From Ignavibacterium sp. (lineage in GTDB: Bacteria; Zixibacteria; MSB-5A5; GN15; PGXB01): 64,000 nt of DNA. Where the stretch lies: contig DYGG01000006.1 in the NCBI GenBank assembly GCA_020724775.1, forward strand, positions 1 to 64,000, given 5' to 3'. This document shows positions 7,830 to 15,708 of the stretch, one piece after another. A model generated the notes under the pieces. It had not been told where the DNA came from. It did not search any database and worked only from the letters and a program-made list of their open reading frames with translations. Position 1 is the first letter of the stretch. Each line of letters begins with the position of its first letter. A program made the position numbers and the translations under genes.

Positions 7830-9542
7830 ATGTGCAGAGTCAGAATCGGGAGAGTGCGGGTAGGCGAAGTGGTCGTTGTCGATGGCTCCGCCTCTCTGAA
7901 TTGTCCGTCTCGTTTCGCCCCGGGACATGAAAATCTCAATATCGAATATGAATTTCGACGTGGTGAAAGTCTGCAGGGAGCACCTGTCTCTCTTACGATA
8001 AAAGATAAAGATAATGCTATCGTTCTGGATACTGGTGGAGTACTGGCTCTCGCCGGAGACCGGCGCGCTGTCCGGGTGTGGGATGGCCGTGATACACGAG
8101 GTCAACTGGTGACTCCGACAAAGTCTCCTTACACCGTGACACTCACCGTGGGACGCGCGCTAACTCGCACGAGAACAGTGGAGGTAAAAGTGAACTCAAT
8201 CAGTCTCTGGCATCGCACCAACAGCTTTGTGACCGACAGCATTATGATGAACATTCCCACTAACATGCTCGACCTGGCCGCTACCGTATTTATAAAGGAC
8301 TCCAACAATGTGAATCGGCGGATCAAGACGCCCGTAGACGTTCACTTCTCCTTTGAAGAAGACGCCAATAATACTGCTAAAACATCATCATATGAATACA
8401 GCCCAGGACACCGACTGGGAATGAAGGGAGATGCGGCAGAGGTGTACTGGGAAAGAAATGCAACTTACCATCCCGACGCCGCCCATACCAATAGTGACAA
8501 CGGCTATCGTACTACCTGCCGGGTCAGGACACTGACTGCTGACGGCGGCGACCAGGGAAAAGCCTTTATTAAATTCAAGCCTTCGGGAGTCGGTGGCGAT
8601 AAGTTCAGATTGACGGCGCGGGTACTGGCGGCCGATTCCGGCGTGGTTGGGGCTGGAGGAGCCAGGCAAGAGGTTACAGCCCAATCCAACTGGCTGACCG
8701 TCTGGAGGCAGGTCTCATTTTCAAACATATATGAGATGCAAGGCGAAAATCATGTTTCCCGAAATGCTACCAGGGCAATTATCTCACCTGTGTACGACCC
8801 GGCCTTTGTTGACTATCGAGCCGGCGCCGCCACGGCCATCGATGCCACTCATAGCGTCAAATATATTGGACTCTGGAGGAATTCCGCGACACCTCAGGAG
8901 AACTGGGCGACGGTAAAAACCAAAACCGCTGCGGAGACGCCGACCGCCGAGGAAATAGCTAATGCCACTTATACCGGTGCCGATGCCGCCAGAGTCGCTC
9001 TGGTAGCCCCGGCCAGAACGGCCATTAATAACAAGGCGCAAGCGTGGGCTTCCCGAATCGATAATGCTTTTCATGCGGCGCACCGGACATGGGTCACAGA
9101 CACCGGCATTCCCAATAATACGCTGGTTGCCATCAAGTATTATCATCCCAAGTATTCTCCGGGAGGTGGAGATTCTGTAACCACTGAGTGGAACCTTGGC
9201 GGCGCCTCGACTCCGGCATGGTTAAGGGTAAATGTCTTTCCTAACAGTAGCGGCGGTCATTACTACACAAACCGCGACCCCGATGCCGCCTGGGTCTCTT
9301 GGGGAGGGCTTAGCCATGGCAACGGAATAATCACGGTTCCCAAGGGGAATCCCGACGCTGAGGTCAAGCAGGTAGTGCGACACGAATCAGGGCACGCTAC
9401 CCAGTCTTTTTTCAGAAGGCAGGATTTTGGACCAAGCCTCGACCACTCAGCATCTAATGCCGGCATTATGTATTACACGACGGCAGGGGGGACTACTTTT
9501 ACAGAACGGGAAAAGAAAATCCTGAGAGGAATTGTGCCTTGA
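7830..9542 (+). CDS. Putative T6SS cargo: zinc metallopeptidase candidate (HESGH)
   Basis: A 570-residue protein with no signal peptide. The N-terminal third is beta-rich, with FlgD-like/Ig-like motifs (LALAGDRRAVRVWDGRDTRG, ~75-95). The C-terminal end carries HESGH (518-522), the HExxH zinc motif, followed by DH at 538-539 as a possible third ligand and GIMYY at ~545-549, which resembles the Met-turn of metzincins. The spacing of the third ligand does not match a standard metzincin, so the family is uncertain. It starts 54 bases after the PAAR gene. The start is not well supported: ATG 7830 has no clear ribosome binding site, and a stop lies 12 bases upstream. Location and lack of a signal peptide suggest a T6SS-delivered enzyme. 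The target (protein or peptidoglycan) is unknown. The following lipoprotein overlaps its stop codon. Confidence 0.75.
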   Translation: MCRVRIGRVRVGEVVVVDGSASLNCPSRFAPGHENLNIEYEFRRGESLQGAPVSLTIKDKDNAIVLDTGGVLALAGDRRAVRVWDGRDTRGQLVTPTKSPYTVTLTVGRALTRTRTVEVKVNSISLWHRTNSFVTDSIMMNIPTNMLDLAATVFIKDSNNVNRRIKTPVDVHFSFEEDANNTAKTSSYEYSPGHRLGMKGDAAEVYWERNATYHPDAAHTNSDNGYRTTCRVRTLTADGGDQGKAFIKFKPSGVGGDKFRLTARVLAADSGVVGAGGARQEVTAQSNWLTVWRQVSFSNIYEMQGENHVSRNATRAIISPVYDPAFVDYRAGAATAIDATHSVKYIGLWRNSATPQENWATVKTKTAAETPTAEEIANATYTGADAARVALVAPARTAINNKAQAWASRIDNAFHAAHRTWVTDTGIPNNTLVAIKYYHPKYSPGGGDSVTTEWNLGGASTPAWLRVNVFPNSSGGHYYTNRDPDAAWVSWGGLSHGNGIITVPKGNPDAEVKQVVRHESGHATQSFFRRQDFGPSLDHSASNAGIMYYTTAGGTTFTEREKKILRGIVP

Positions 9543-10270
9543 GCCGGGCTATAATATGCGGACTATTAATGGCAATTATGGCGCTCATTGCCTGCGCCAA
9601 AAAGACAGAAGGAGAAATCTTGATGATAATAAAATTCAGTAAGATGTCATTCTTTCTCGGGGAGTCAATTCCGGCGGAGGTAAGTTACAAAAATGATACG
9701 GGGGAGAAAATCGTCATCGAGGATCCCGCAAAGTCTTTGGATGTCATTATGCATCTTCTTGATTTGTCGAACGACGAAGACCTCAATTACACTCTCGGTA
9801 AGATTGAGGTAACGGTAATGGATAAGACGGCCGACCAGTATGCCAAGTCGCTGCCTCCGAAGGATACGTTGACCCTTGAGCCAAACTCCGCTATTACCTT
9901 TACCACCGACCTGAATGAAAGACTATACCTTCGCCCCGGTGTTTTCACCTGCTATCTGCAGGAAGGGGAGAAAGAGTCCAATCGGATTTCTATATCGGTG
10001 AAATATAAACGCGAGTCCGTTGTGCCTCTCATTCAGATTGCTAGGGATTCAAATATGGTATATGGACGTCGAGAATGGGCCTCCGACTGGCTCAGAAAGC
10101 TGTATCCCCGCTTTGAGCTAGACCTTCCGTATGATGAAGATTCACCGGATGTGAGAAAGAAAAAGGAAGAGCAAATCAGCGTCAAAGTCGCCGAGTTTCT
10201 CAGTTGGTGGCAGGAAAACAGCAATAATCCCAAGATCGATACTCTTCTATTGCAAGCGGAAACTCTATGA
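9539..10270 (+). CDS. Lipoprotein, candidate immunity protein for the upstream peptidase
   Basis: A 243-residue lipoprotein. The TTG start at 9539 overlaps the stop of the peptidase gene (TTGA) and follows GAGAGGA at good spacing; the resulting N-terminus is a proper lipoprotein signal (MSRAIICGLLMAIMALIAC, Cys lipidated). No in-frame ATG gives a complete signal. The mature part has a beta-sandwich appearance (MSFFLGESIPAEVSYKNDTG; ITFTTDLNERLYLRPGVF) and a helical, charged C-terminal third. I recognise no named family. Translational coupling to a putative T6SS toxin together with an envelope location is the usual arrangement of periplasmic immunity proteins; that role is inferred from position only. 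Confidence 0.72.
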   Translation: MSRAIICGLLMAIMALIACAKKTEGEILMIIKFSKMSFFLGESIPAEVSYKNDTGEKIVIEDPAKSLDVIMHLLDLSNDEDLNYTLGKIEVTVMDKTADQYAKSLPPKDTLTLEPNSAITFTTDLNERLYLRPGVFTCYLQEGEKESNRISISVKYKRESVVPLIQIARDSNMVYGRREWASDWLRKLYPRFELDLPYDEDSPDVRKKKEEQISVKVAEFLSWWQENSNNPKIDTLLLQAETL

Positions 10271-10313
10271 TGAGGCGAAACTGGATACTCTATATAAGGA
10301 ATTATAATAGTAT

Positions 10314-10751
10314 ATGAATTTCGGTGTGCCGTTTCTGATAAAACTTCCGCCCGATTGGGAAGACCAGACCATTTATACCTATATGGGGCCCGAAGACAGC
10401 GGAGTGCAGCATTTCCTCACGCTCGTAGTAGACAAGTCTGCCGGCAAGACCGAGTTGGTAGATTACGTCCGCGAGAAACGGGAGTTGACTCTGAATACAA
10501 TGCCGGGAATGGAGGTTCTCAAAGAGGAGCAAAAGGCTCTCGATAGCGGATTTCCGGCAGTTGAGATTGTCTTTAAGTGGATACCGTCAGATGAGAACAT
10601 CATATATCGTAAGCAAGTCTTCTTGATAGTCGATGAAATCGGGTATATCTTTTCCGCCAATTTCTCCAAGAAGACCATCAAGACTATCGGGACCGAGGTT
10701 GACAGAATCATAAATTCTTTCAATCCCAGGCCCGATACGGAAGACGATTGA
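10314..10751 (+). CDS. DcrB/DUF1795-like protein, possible Eag-type effector chaperone
   Basis: A 145-residue protein without a signal peptide. It has the DcrB/DUF1795 pattern: a short beta N-terminus (FGVPFLIKLPPDW), then LTLVVDKSAGKTELVDYV, GFPAVEIVFKW, RKQVFLIVDEIGYIFSANF and a final helix ending DRIINSFNP. ATG 10314 is preceded by AAGGA (10296-10300), a rather long spacing. DUF1795 proteins of the Eag group are cytoplasmic adaptors that load PAAR or VgrG effectors onto T6SS spikes, which fits this location. Known Eag clients have N-terminal transmembrane segments, and neither neighbouring cargo shows these, so the role may differ. A signal-less DcrB relative is the minimum claim. Confidence 0.72.
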   Translation: MNFGVPFLIKLPPDWEDQTIYTYMGPEDSGVQHFLTLVVDKSAGKTELVDYVREKRELTLNTMPGMEVLKEEQKALDSGFPAVEIVFKWIPSDENIIYRKQVFLIVDEIGYIFSANFSKKTIKTIGTEVDRIINSFNPRPDTEDD

Positions 10752-10756
10752 GATTT

Positions 10757-11635
10757 ATGCCGCTGAAATTTAATAAGTCAACGGACGAAGAGCACAAAGA
10801 AAAACTTGAACCGTCTCTTATTTCGGCCACCTGGAAGCAGGGCTTTGCTATCGCCGGACAGCAGGCTCTGTTTGAAGTGTTAACCGTCTTCGTGGGCAAT
10901 GGCGCTGAAATTAAGGTCACCGGCAAAAGCGAAAACGGAGAAAAACTGGGGAAGGTCAAAGATACTATTTTCAATAACAGTTATGTCGGCAGATTTGAAA
11001 TCCCGGATGATATCGAGATGGATGACCATATCTATTTCGAGATTGACTTTCCCAAAAACGGCATCTCCGGTGAGTCCAACCGGATACCGGTTTATCCGCC
11101 CGTCAAAGTCACCAGCCTGAAATGGAGCGCCAAAGAAGCCCGTCGGGGCGACACCCTGACCCTTTCGGCCGAAGTCTATGGGGTCAAAGATAAGACCGAG
11201 GCAATAATGACCATCTACGAATACGACCGCGACGGTCTCAACGACAGAATCGTTGAACTGCCGGTTGAGGTCAAAAACCAGAAGGTCGAAATCAAGTGGG
11301 AATACCAATACTTTGAAGATACCGATGAAATCCCGACAGAGCGGGAGCTTCAGGAGTACGGCAAATCTTACAACCCCCCGGAGTACTTTTTTACCGTTAA
11401 ACTGGGTGATGCCGAGTACGGCAAAAAGCAGGAGTCAGGGTTGCTTCTATTTAAGGACTGGATAGAAGTTGAACTTCTCGACAGTAACGGTCAGCCGGTG
11501 CCAAACCAGGACTATATTCTGCGGCTTCCTGACGGTACCGAGAAAAGGGGACAACTCGACGGCGAGGGTAAAGCCCGCGTGGAGGATGTGCCGCCCGGAA
11601 AGTTCCGAATAGTTTTCCCTAATTGGGAAGGGTAA
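10757..11635 (+). CDS. PAAR-less Ig-like/transthyretin-like carrier protein
   Basis: A 292-residue protein; the ATG at 10757 (MPLKFNKSTDEEHKEKLE) is preferred over an in-frame TTG at 10748 that overlaps the previous stop. Residues ~20-110 form one Ig-like domain. The region from ~115 repeats the extension of the PAAR protein at 6706: LKWSAKEARRGDTLTLSAEV, then IKWEYQYFEDTDEIPTE, PPEYFFTVKL, LLLFKDWIEVELLDSNGQPV and VEDVPPGKFRIVFP. The shared module is obvious by eye (for example WEYQY-EDTD and VPPG...VSFP/VFP). PAAR itself is absent. As in the first copy, it is followed at once by a HExxH protein. I infer a carrier or docking role for the module in T6SS cargo delivery. Confidence 0.8.
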   Translation: MPLKFNKSTDEEHKEKLEPSLISATWKQGFAIAGQQALFEVLTVFVGNGAEIKVTGKSENGEKLGKVKDTIFNNSYVGRFEIPDDIEMDDHIYFEIDFPKNGISGESNRIPVYPPVKVTSLKWSAKEARRGDTLTLSAEVYGVKDKTEAIMTIYEYDRDGLNDRIVELPVEVKNQKVEIKWEYQYFEDTDEIPTERELQEYGKSYNPPEYFFTVKLGDAEYGKKQESGLLLFKDWIEVELLDSNGQPVPNQDYILRLPDGTEKRGQLDGEGKARVEDVPPGKFRIVFPNWEG

Positions 11636-11662
11636 TTGTTGCGGAATATTCATTGAGGAAGC

Positions 11663-12511
11663 ATGCCGAACTATAATGTTTACTATTTTGTGGTTAAACC
11701 GACGTTTGTTCCTGAGCGTGAAGGAAGCAGCGGGAATTCGGCGCAGTTGACTGATAACGATACCTATGTGCGGGAGTCCCGCGCTCAGGTATTGACCCTG
11801 TTCCGGACTACCTTACAGACACTTATGCAGGCGGCAGTCCAATATATTCCTGGCTCCCATCCGGCATACACAGTCCGCGTTACGGAAATACCGGCGACAT
11901 CCTCCGGGGTCCCTAACTTCAGTGGCCTTACCATCGCCATGTACGAGCCAATTGTTTATATCACCCGAAAGGAAGCGGAACGAAATCCGAGCAATCCTAT
12001 TGACAGGAGACCCAGTCTGGTCATGCTGCAGGCGCTTGAAGATGGCCGTTTTCAGGAGTTCCCCAGTTCCAATATATCTACCTGGCGCAGTATGATAACC
12101 GGCAATACCGGCGACCTGGAGGGGGCGGCTCTTCATGCTACCGACCTGATGCCGGCCTGCGCCGAGGCGTTTGGTAATGCCCGTATGGCTTATGACGCCA
12201 CCAACTGGATTGAGATACAGGGAAATCTTTTGGCACGAGCCGCCTATCATGAAATCGCCCATTGCAAAGCGGAGTGCGAGAATCGCGCCAGCGGTTCCCG
12301 ATGGCAAAGCGCTATCAGTGGCTCCATTCATAGCGTTTCCGGTGCCGGCATCCTGGCTTCGCCGCTCGGCTGGGATGTCGACCAATCTACGGCTGATAAG
12401 CAGACAATGGGACGTCATATGATGTGCCCGATTCCTTTTTATAAATTAGACCAGCCGATTGCAGGACAGTGTTTCCATCACGGGCAGTTAACTCCCCCTA
12501 CGCCAAGATAG
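11663..12511 (+). CDS. Second putative T6SS cargo: zinc metallopeptidase candidate (HEIAH)
   Basis: A 282-residue protein with no signal peptide. ATG 11663 follows GAGGA closely. The motif AAYHEIAHCKAE (HExxH at 196-200) marks a zincin fold. His223 (SIHSVSG) is one candidate third ligand; Met253-Met254 in GRHMMCP could be a Met-turn. Upstream, a helical region (~35-65) and a beta segment (AYTVRVTEIPATSSG) complete the domain. It is unlike the peptidase at 7830 outside the HExxH motif, so the two are not duplicates of each other. It begins 27 bases after the Ig/transthyretin carrier and ends before the clpV promoter. No immunity gene is visible downstream. Toxin activity is inferred from motif and location. 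Confidence 0.75.
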   Translation: MPNYNVYYFVVKPTFVPEREGSSGNSAQLTDNDTYVRESRAQVLTLFRTTLQTLMQAAVQYIPGSHPAYTVRVTEIPATSSGVPNFSGLTIAMYEPIVYITRKEAERNPSNPIDRRPSLVMLQALEDGRFQEFPSSNISTWRSMITGNTGDLEGAALHATDLMPACAEAFGNARMAYDATNWIEIQGNLLARAAYHEIAHCKAECENRASGSRWQSAISGSIHSVSGAGILASPLGWDVDQSTADKQTMGRHMMCPIPFYKLDQPIAGQCFHHGQLTPPTPR

Positions 12512-12568
12512 GAGGAAAAGCGACACACCCCTTTTATGATAGAATCATTAAAGGTACGGTTTTATTGC

Positions 12569-12597
12569 TTGACTTTTGTGACCTCGAAATTTAATAT
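12569..12597 (+). promoter_or_regulatory. Sigma-70-type promoter upstream of the clpV-tssB core operon
   Basis: TTGACT (12569-12574) and TAATAT (12592-12597) are separated by exactly 17 bases. Transcription would start near 12604, about 75 bases before the ClpV start at 12680. The spacer after the second peptidase gene (12512-12679) contains no other gene. This suggests that the structural T6SS genes are transcribed separately from the cargo region. Confidence 0.65.
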
Positions 12598-12679
12598 ATT
12601 GTGACATCGCAACTTAGCCAAGAAAGAACTATTTTTTATTTGGCAGGATTAACCCTGTTTCGGGAAGTCTTATTTTCCT

Positions 12680-14137
12680 ATGGATATTGCTAATTACTCA
12701 TCGGATTCACGGGTTGTGATAAAAAACGCCCGCGAAATTGCCGCCACTTTTCGGCATCCAGAAATCGAGTTGGAGCATCTCTTGATTGCCGTCATCCGTT
12801 CCGAAAGTTCCGGGGTGGAATCGATTCTGAATCAACTCAAGAAGAATCCCTCTATAATTGAATCGATGACCGAGGAATTCCTGAAAGAGCAACCGCGCAA
12901 GGCGACCGCCAAAGATAGTCTGACTATATCGCCGGCGGTGCAGGAAACGCTGACGCAGGCAATTGAAGAGAAAGGGAAACTATATGATGCTCTCGTCGAA
13001 CCGGAGCATATCTTCATTGCCATATTCGACCCTCGTTCCAAATTGTCACCGTATATGCGTGACAAGATCGATATCACCAAAGAGGATATCTACCGGGCGA
13101 TTGCCGAAAGCAAATCTGTCCAGGAGATTGCCTCGTCGGTAACCCCCTCGGTCGGCGTCGCCGGTGAGGAAGGAAAACCGGAGGTCGCCGGCACCCTAAA
13201 ATATTGCGTCGATATGACCAATATGGCGGCGGCCGGAGAATTTGACCCGATGATAGGCCGGGAAAAAGAACTGCAGCAAGTGATTCAAATTCTGCTGCGC
13301 CGTCGGAAAAACAGCCCCGTTCTTGTCGGGGGAGCCGGTGTCGGCAAATCGGCAATAGTGGAGGGATTTGCTCAGGCGGTTATCGCCAACAAGGTGCCGA
13401 AAACTCTTTCCGGAGTCAAAGTGCTTTCACTTGATATGGGCTCCCTGGTTGCCGGAGCCAAATATAAAGGAGAATTTGAGGAGAGATTCAAAGGGTTGGT
13501 CGGTGAGGTGGTCAAATCAGGCGGAAAGATTGTTCTTTTTATAGATGAAATCCATACTCTGTGCGGCGGTGGCAGTTCCGGCGGGGGAATGGACGCGGCG
13601 AATCTCATAAAACCTCCCTTAGCGCGCGGTCAGATACGTATCATTGGGGCTACCACCGAAGAGGAGTACACAAAGTATATTGAAAAAGATAAAGCCCTCG
13701 ACCGCCGTTTCGAGCGGGTGAAAGTTGAAGAGCCCAATTTCGATGAAGCCGTCAGGATTGTCAAAGGGGTGGTGCCAAAATATGAATCGCATCATAAAGT
13801 TGCCTACACCGAACCGGCCATTGTGGCATCGGTCAAGTTCGCGCAAAGATATCTGAGTGAACGGAATCTTCCCGATATCGCCATTGATATCGTGGATGAA
13901 GCCGCCTCCGAATACAGCGTCAAGGAGGAGTTCGCCAAAGACCAGATGCCGGTCATCTCGGCCCAGATGGAAGCGCTCGAGAAATTGGCTCAGGAGTGCG
14001 AGGGGAAAGACCCGGATAAAGACAAAGAGTTGTTTGATAAACTATATTCAACCTATGATGAGTTTCAGCGCAGTTTCGACCGATTTAAAGGCTTCTGGGG
14101 GCATCGCCTTGAAGTCAAAGTGGGGGTGACATCATGA
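12680..14137 (+). CDS. clpV: ClpV/TssH N-terminal half: N-domain, first AAA+ ring and start of middle domain
   Basis: A 485-residue protein. Residues 1-150 are the double Clp-N domain (LEHLLIAVI; EPEHIFIAIF), which in ClpV recognises the contracted sheath. The first AAA+ domain has Walker A GGAGVGKS (217-224), Walker B VLFIDE (285-290) and the arginine-finger motif ALDRRFE (~339-345). The protein then enters the coiled-coil middle domain (~410-475) and stops. The second AAA+ domain is encoded by the next ORF, which overlaps by 4 bases (ATGA). Together the halves make 851 residues, the usual ClpV/ClpB size. ClpV recycles contracted TssB/TssC sheath. Just before the junction is a run of five G (in GTGGGGGTG): one extra G would fuse the ORFs, so a true split, a frameshift or an error remain possible. 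No T6SS-unrelated ClpB is nearby. Confidence 0.92.
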   Translation: MDIANYSSDSRVVIKNAREIAATFRHPEIELEHLLIAVIRSESSGVESILNQLKKNPSIIESMTEEFLKEQPRKATAKDSLTISPAVQETLTQAIEEKGKLYDALVEPEHIFIAIFDPRSKLSPYMRDKIDITKEDIYRAIAESKSVQEIASSVTPSVGVAGEEGKPEVAGTLKYCVDMTNMAAAGEFDPMIGREKELQQVIQILLRRRKNSPVLVGGAGVGKSAIVEGFAQAVIANKVPKTLSGVKVLSLDMGSLVAGAKYKGEFEERFKGLVGEVVKSGGKIVLFIDEIHTLCGGGSSGGGMDAANLIKPPLARGQIRIIGATTEEEYTKYIEKDKALDRRFERVKVEEPNFDEAVRIVKGVVPKYESHHKVAYTEPAIVASVKFAQRYLSERNLPDIAIDIVDEAASEYSVKEEFAKDQMPVISAQMEALEKLAQECEGKDPDKDKELFDKLYSTYDEFQRSFDRFKGFWGHRLEVKVGVTS

Positions 14138-15234
14138 GCGCCAAAAAGCCGAAAGTTGACGATATTCGAAAAGACCTCGGCGAGAAACGCCAGGTTTTTG
14201 ATGACCTTAAAAAAATAATAGACAGCCTGGAACACAAGATTGATGACGCCGACATTGCCGCTGTGGTGGCTCGTCGCACCGGCATACCACTTTCCAAGAT
14301 GATGACGGCCGAAAAGGACCGGCTTCTCAAGATGGAGGAGTTTCTTTCCAAAAAAATTGTTGGACAGCAGAAAGCGATTCAGGCAATCGCTAATGCCGTC
14401 CGGAAAGCCCGCGCCGGACTGAAACTTCCCCACCGCCCTGTCGGCTCCTTTCTCTTTCTCGGACCGACCGGTACCGGTAAGACGTATCTTCCCAAACTCT
14501 TGGCGGAATTCCTGTTTGACGACAAGAACGCCATGGTGCGCCTCGATATGTCGGAGTTTATGGAATCGCACTCCGTCGCCAAAATGATCGGCGCCCCCCC
14601 GGGATATGTCGGATATGAAGCGGGCGGAGTATTGACCGAGGCGGTGAGACGCAAGCCCTTTTCAATTGTGCTTTTCGACGAAGTGGAGAAAGCCCATCCG
14701 GATGTCTTCAATGTCTTGCTGCAGTTGCTTGATGACGGCCGTCTGACCGATGGCCAGAGCCGCACCGTCGATTTCTCCAACACCATCGTTGTCCTTACCT
14801 CGAACTATGCTGCCGATAAGATTCTCGACGCCGACCGGGAGGGCCGGGAAGTTAATATGGACGAGGTGCGGGGTTTTCTCTTCACCAAGTTTCGTCCCGA
14901 GTTCTTGAACCGTTTGAATGATATCATAATTTATCATTCTTTCTCCCAGGAGCAGGTGGAGGTCATCGCCGGTCTGGAATTCGAACAGGTCAACCAACTT
15001 CTCAAAGACCAGGAGATAAAGGCGACCCTCACTCCGGCCGCCCGTCATAAATTGGCGGTGGATGGTTATACTTTCGAGTTGGGCGCGCGCCCGATTCAAC
15101 GTATAATAGAAAAAGAAATCATCAACAAACTGTCGGTTGATATTATAACCGGCAATGTAATGCCCGGCGACGAGGTCTTAATTGACGTAAAAGATGACGG
15201 TTATATTTTTAACAGAGTGGCAAAAACAATTTAA
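14134..15234 (+). CDS. clpV: ClpV/TssH C-terminal half: end of middle domain and second AAA+ ring
   Basis: A 366-residue protein beginning MSAKKPKVDDIRKDLGEK; its first ~40 residues finish the helical middle domain, then DIAAVVARRTGIPLSKM gives the usual entry to the second ring. Walker A is GPTGTGKT (110-117), the pore loop GYVGYEAGG is near 157-165, Walker B is IVLFDE (178-183) and FRPEFLNRLND is the arginine-finger region. The C-terminal small domain (LTPAARHKLAVDGYTFELGARPIQR) is intact. The ATG overlaps the stop of the first half as ATGA, the usual form of translational coupling, so the two chains could be made in equal amounts and assemble together. A ribosome binding site is not obvious other than coupling. 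Confidence 0.92.
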   Translation: MSAKKPKVDDIRKDLGEKRQVFDDLKKIIDSLEHKIDDADIAAVVARRTGIPLSKMMTAEKDRLLKMEEFLSKKIVGQQKAIQAIANAVRKARAGLKLPHRPVGSFLFLGPTGTGKTYLPKLLAEFLFDDKNAMVRLDMSEFMESHSVAKMIGAPPGYVGYEAGGVLTEAVRRKPFSIVLFDEVEKAHPDVFNVLLQLLDDGRLTDGQSRTVDFSNTIVVLTSNYAADKILDADREGREVNMDEVRGFLFTKFRPEFLNRLNDIIIYHSFSQEQVEVIAGLEFEQVNQLLKDQEIKATLTPAARHKLAVDGYTFELGARPIQRIIEKEIINKLSVDIITGNVMPGDEVLIDVKDDGYIFNRVAKTI

Positions 15235-15253
15235 ACATAGAGCGGAGGAATAA

Positions 15254-15694
15254 ATGGCGAAGTTTATACTGGGCGCTACGGAGAGAATCAAGCAGGATGA
15301 TTCCATTCCGGTGGAACTGCTTCCCTCCAACAAAATTCTATATGCGGCGCGTCTTAACAGCGATGAAGACGCCGATGTCACGCCGTCCAAATGCACCAAT
15401 CAGAAAGAAGTATTCGAAAAGTTTCGCCCTTCATTCTCGGCGGAACTGGAGAATACCGAGGGGCAGGCGGTCAATGCCAATTTTGAAGTGCGCGCCATGA
15501 AAGATTTCACGTCCAAGGAACTGATTGAAAAAAACGACCAACTGTCGGAAGCGTACTATGGAAAAGAGATGCTCTCCGACCTGGAGAAGCAACTGAAGAA
15601 GAACAACGCCCTTAAGAAAACTCTGGAGGACAAGGAGAAGAAAGAGGCTCTACTGAAAGTGGCTAAATATTACATCGACTTGCTCAGCGAATAA
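15254..15694 (+). CDS. tssB: TssB, small contractile sheath subunit
   Basis: A 146-residue protein after a strong GGAGGA ribosome binding site (ATG 15254). It lies directly before TssC and has a TssB layout: an N-terminal beta segment (MAKFILGATERIKQDDS), a central FEKFRPSFSAELENTEG segment that would intertwine with TssC, and a charged C-terminal helical part (SDLEKQLKKNNALKKTLEDK). Sequence style and size resemble TssB of the Bacteroidota T6SSiii more than the proteobacterial form (which normally has a KVPRVNIxYE-type motif near the start). Co-polymerises with TssC to form the sheath around the Hcp tube. Confidence 0.85.
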   Translation: MAKFILGATERIKQDDSIPVELLPSNKILYAARLNSDEDADVTPSKCTNQKEVFEKFRPSFSAELENTEGQAVNANFEVRAMKDFTSKELIEKNDQLSEAYYGKEMLSDLEKQLKKNNALKKTLEDKEKKEALLKVAKYYIDLLSE

Positions 15695-15708
15695 GTGAGG
15701 TGATTGAA

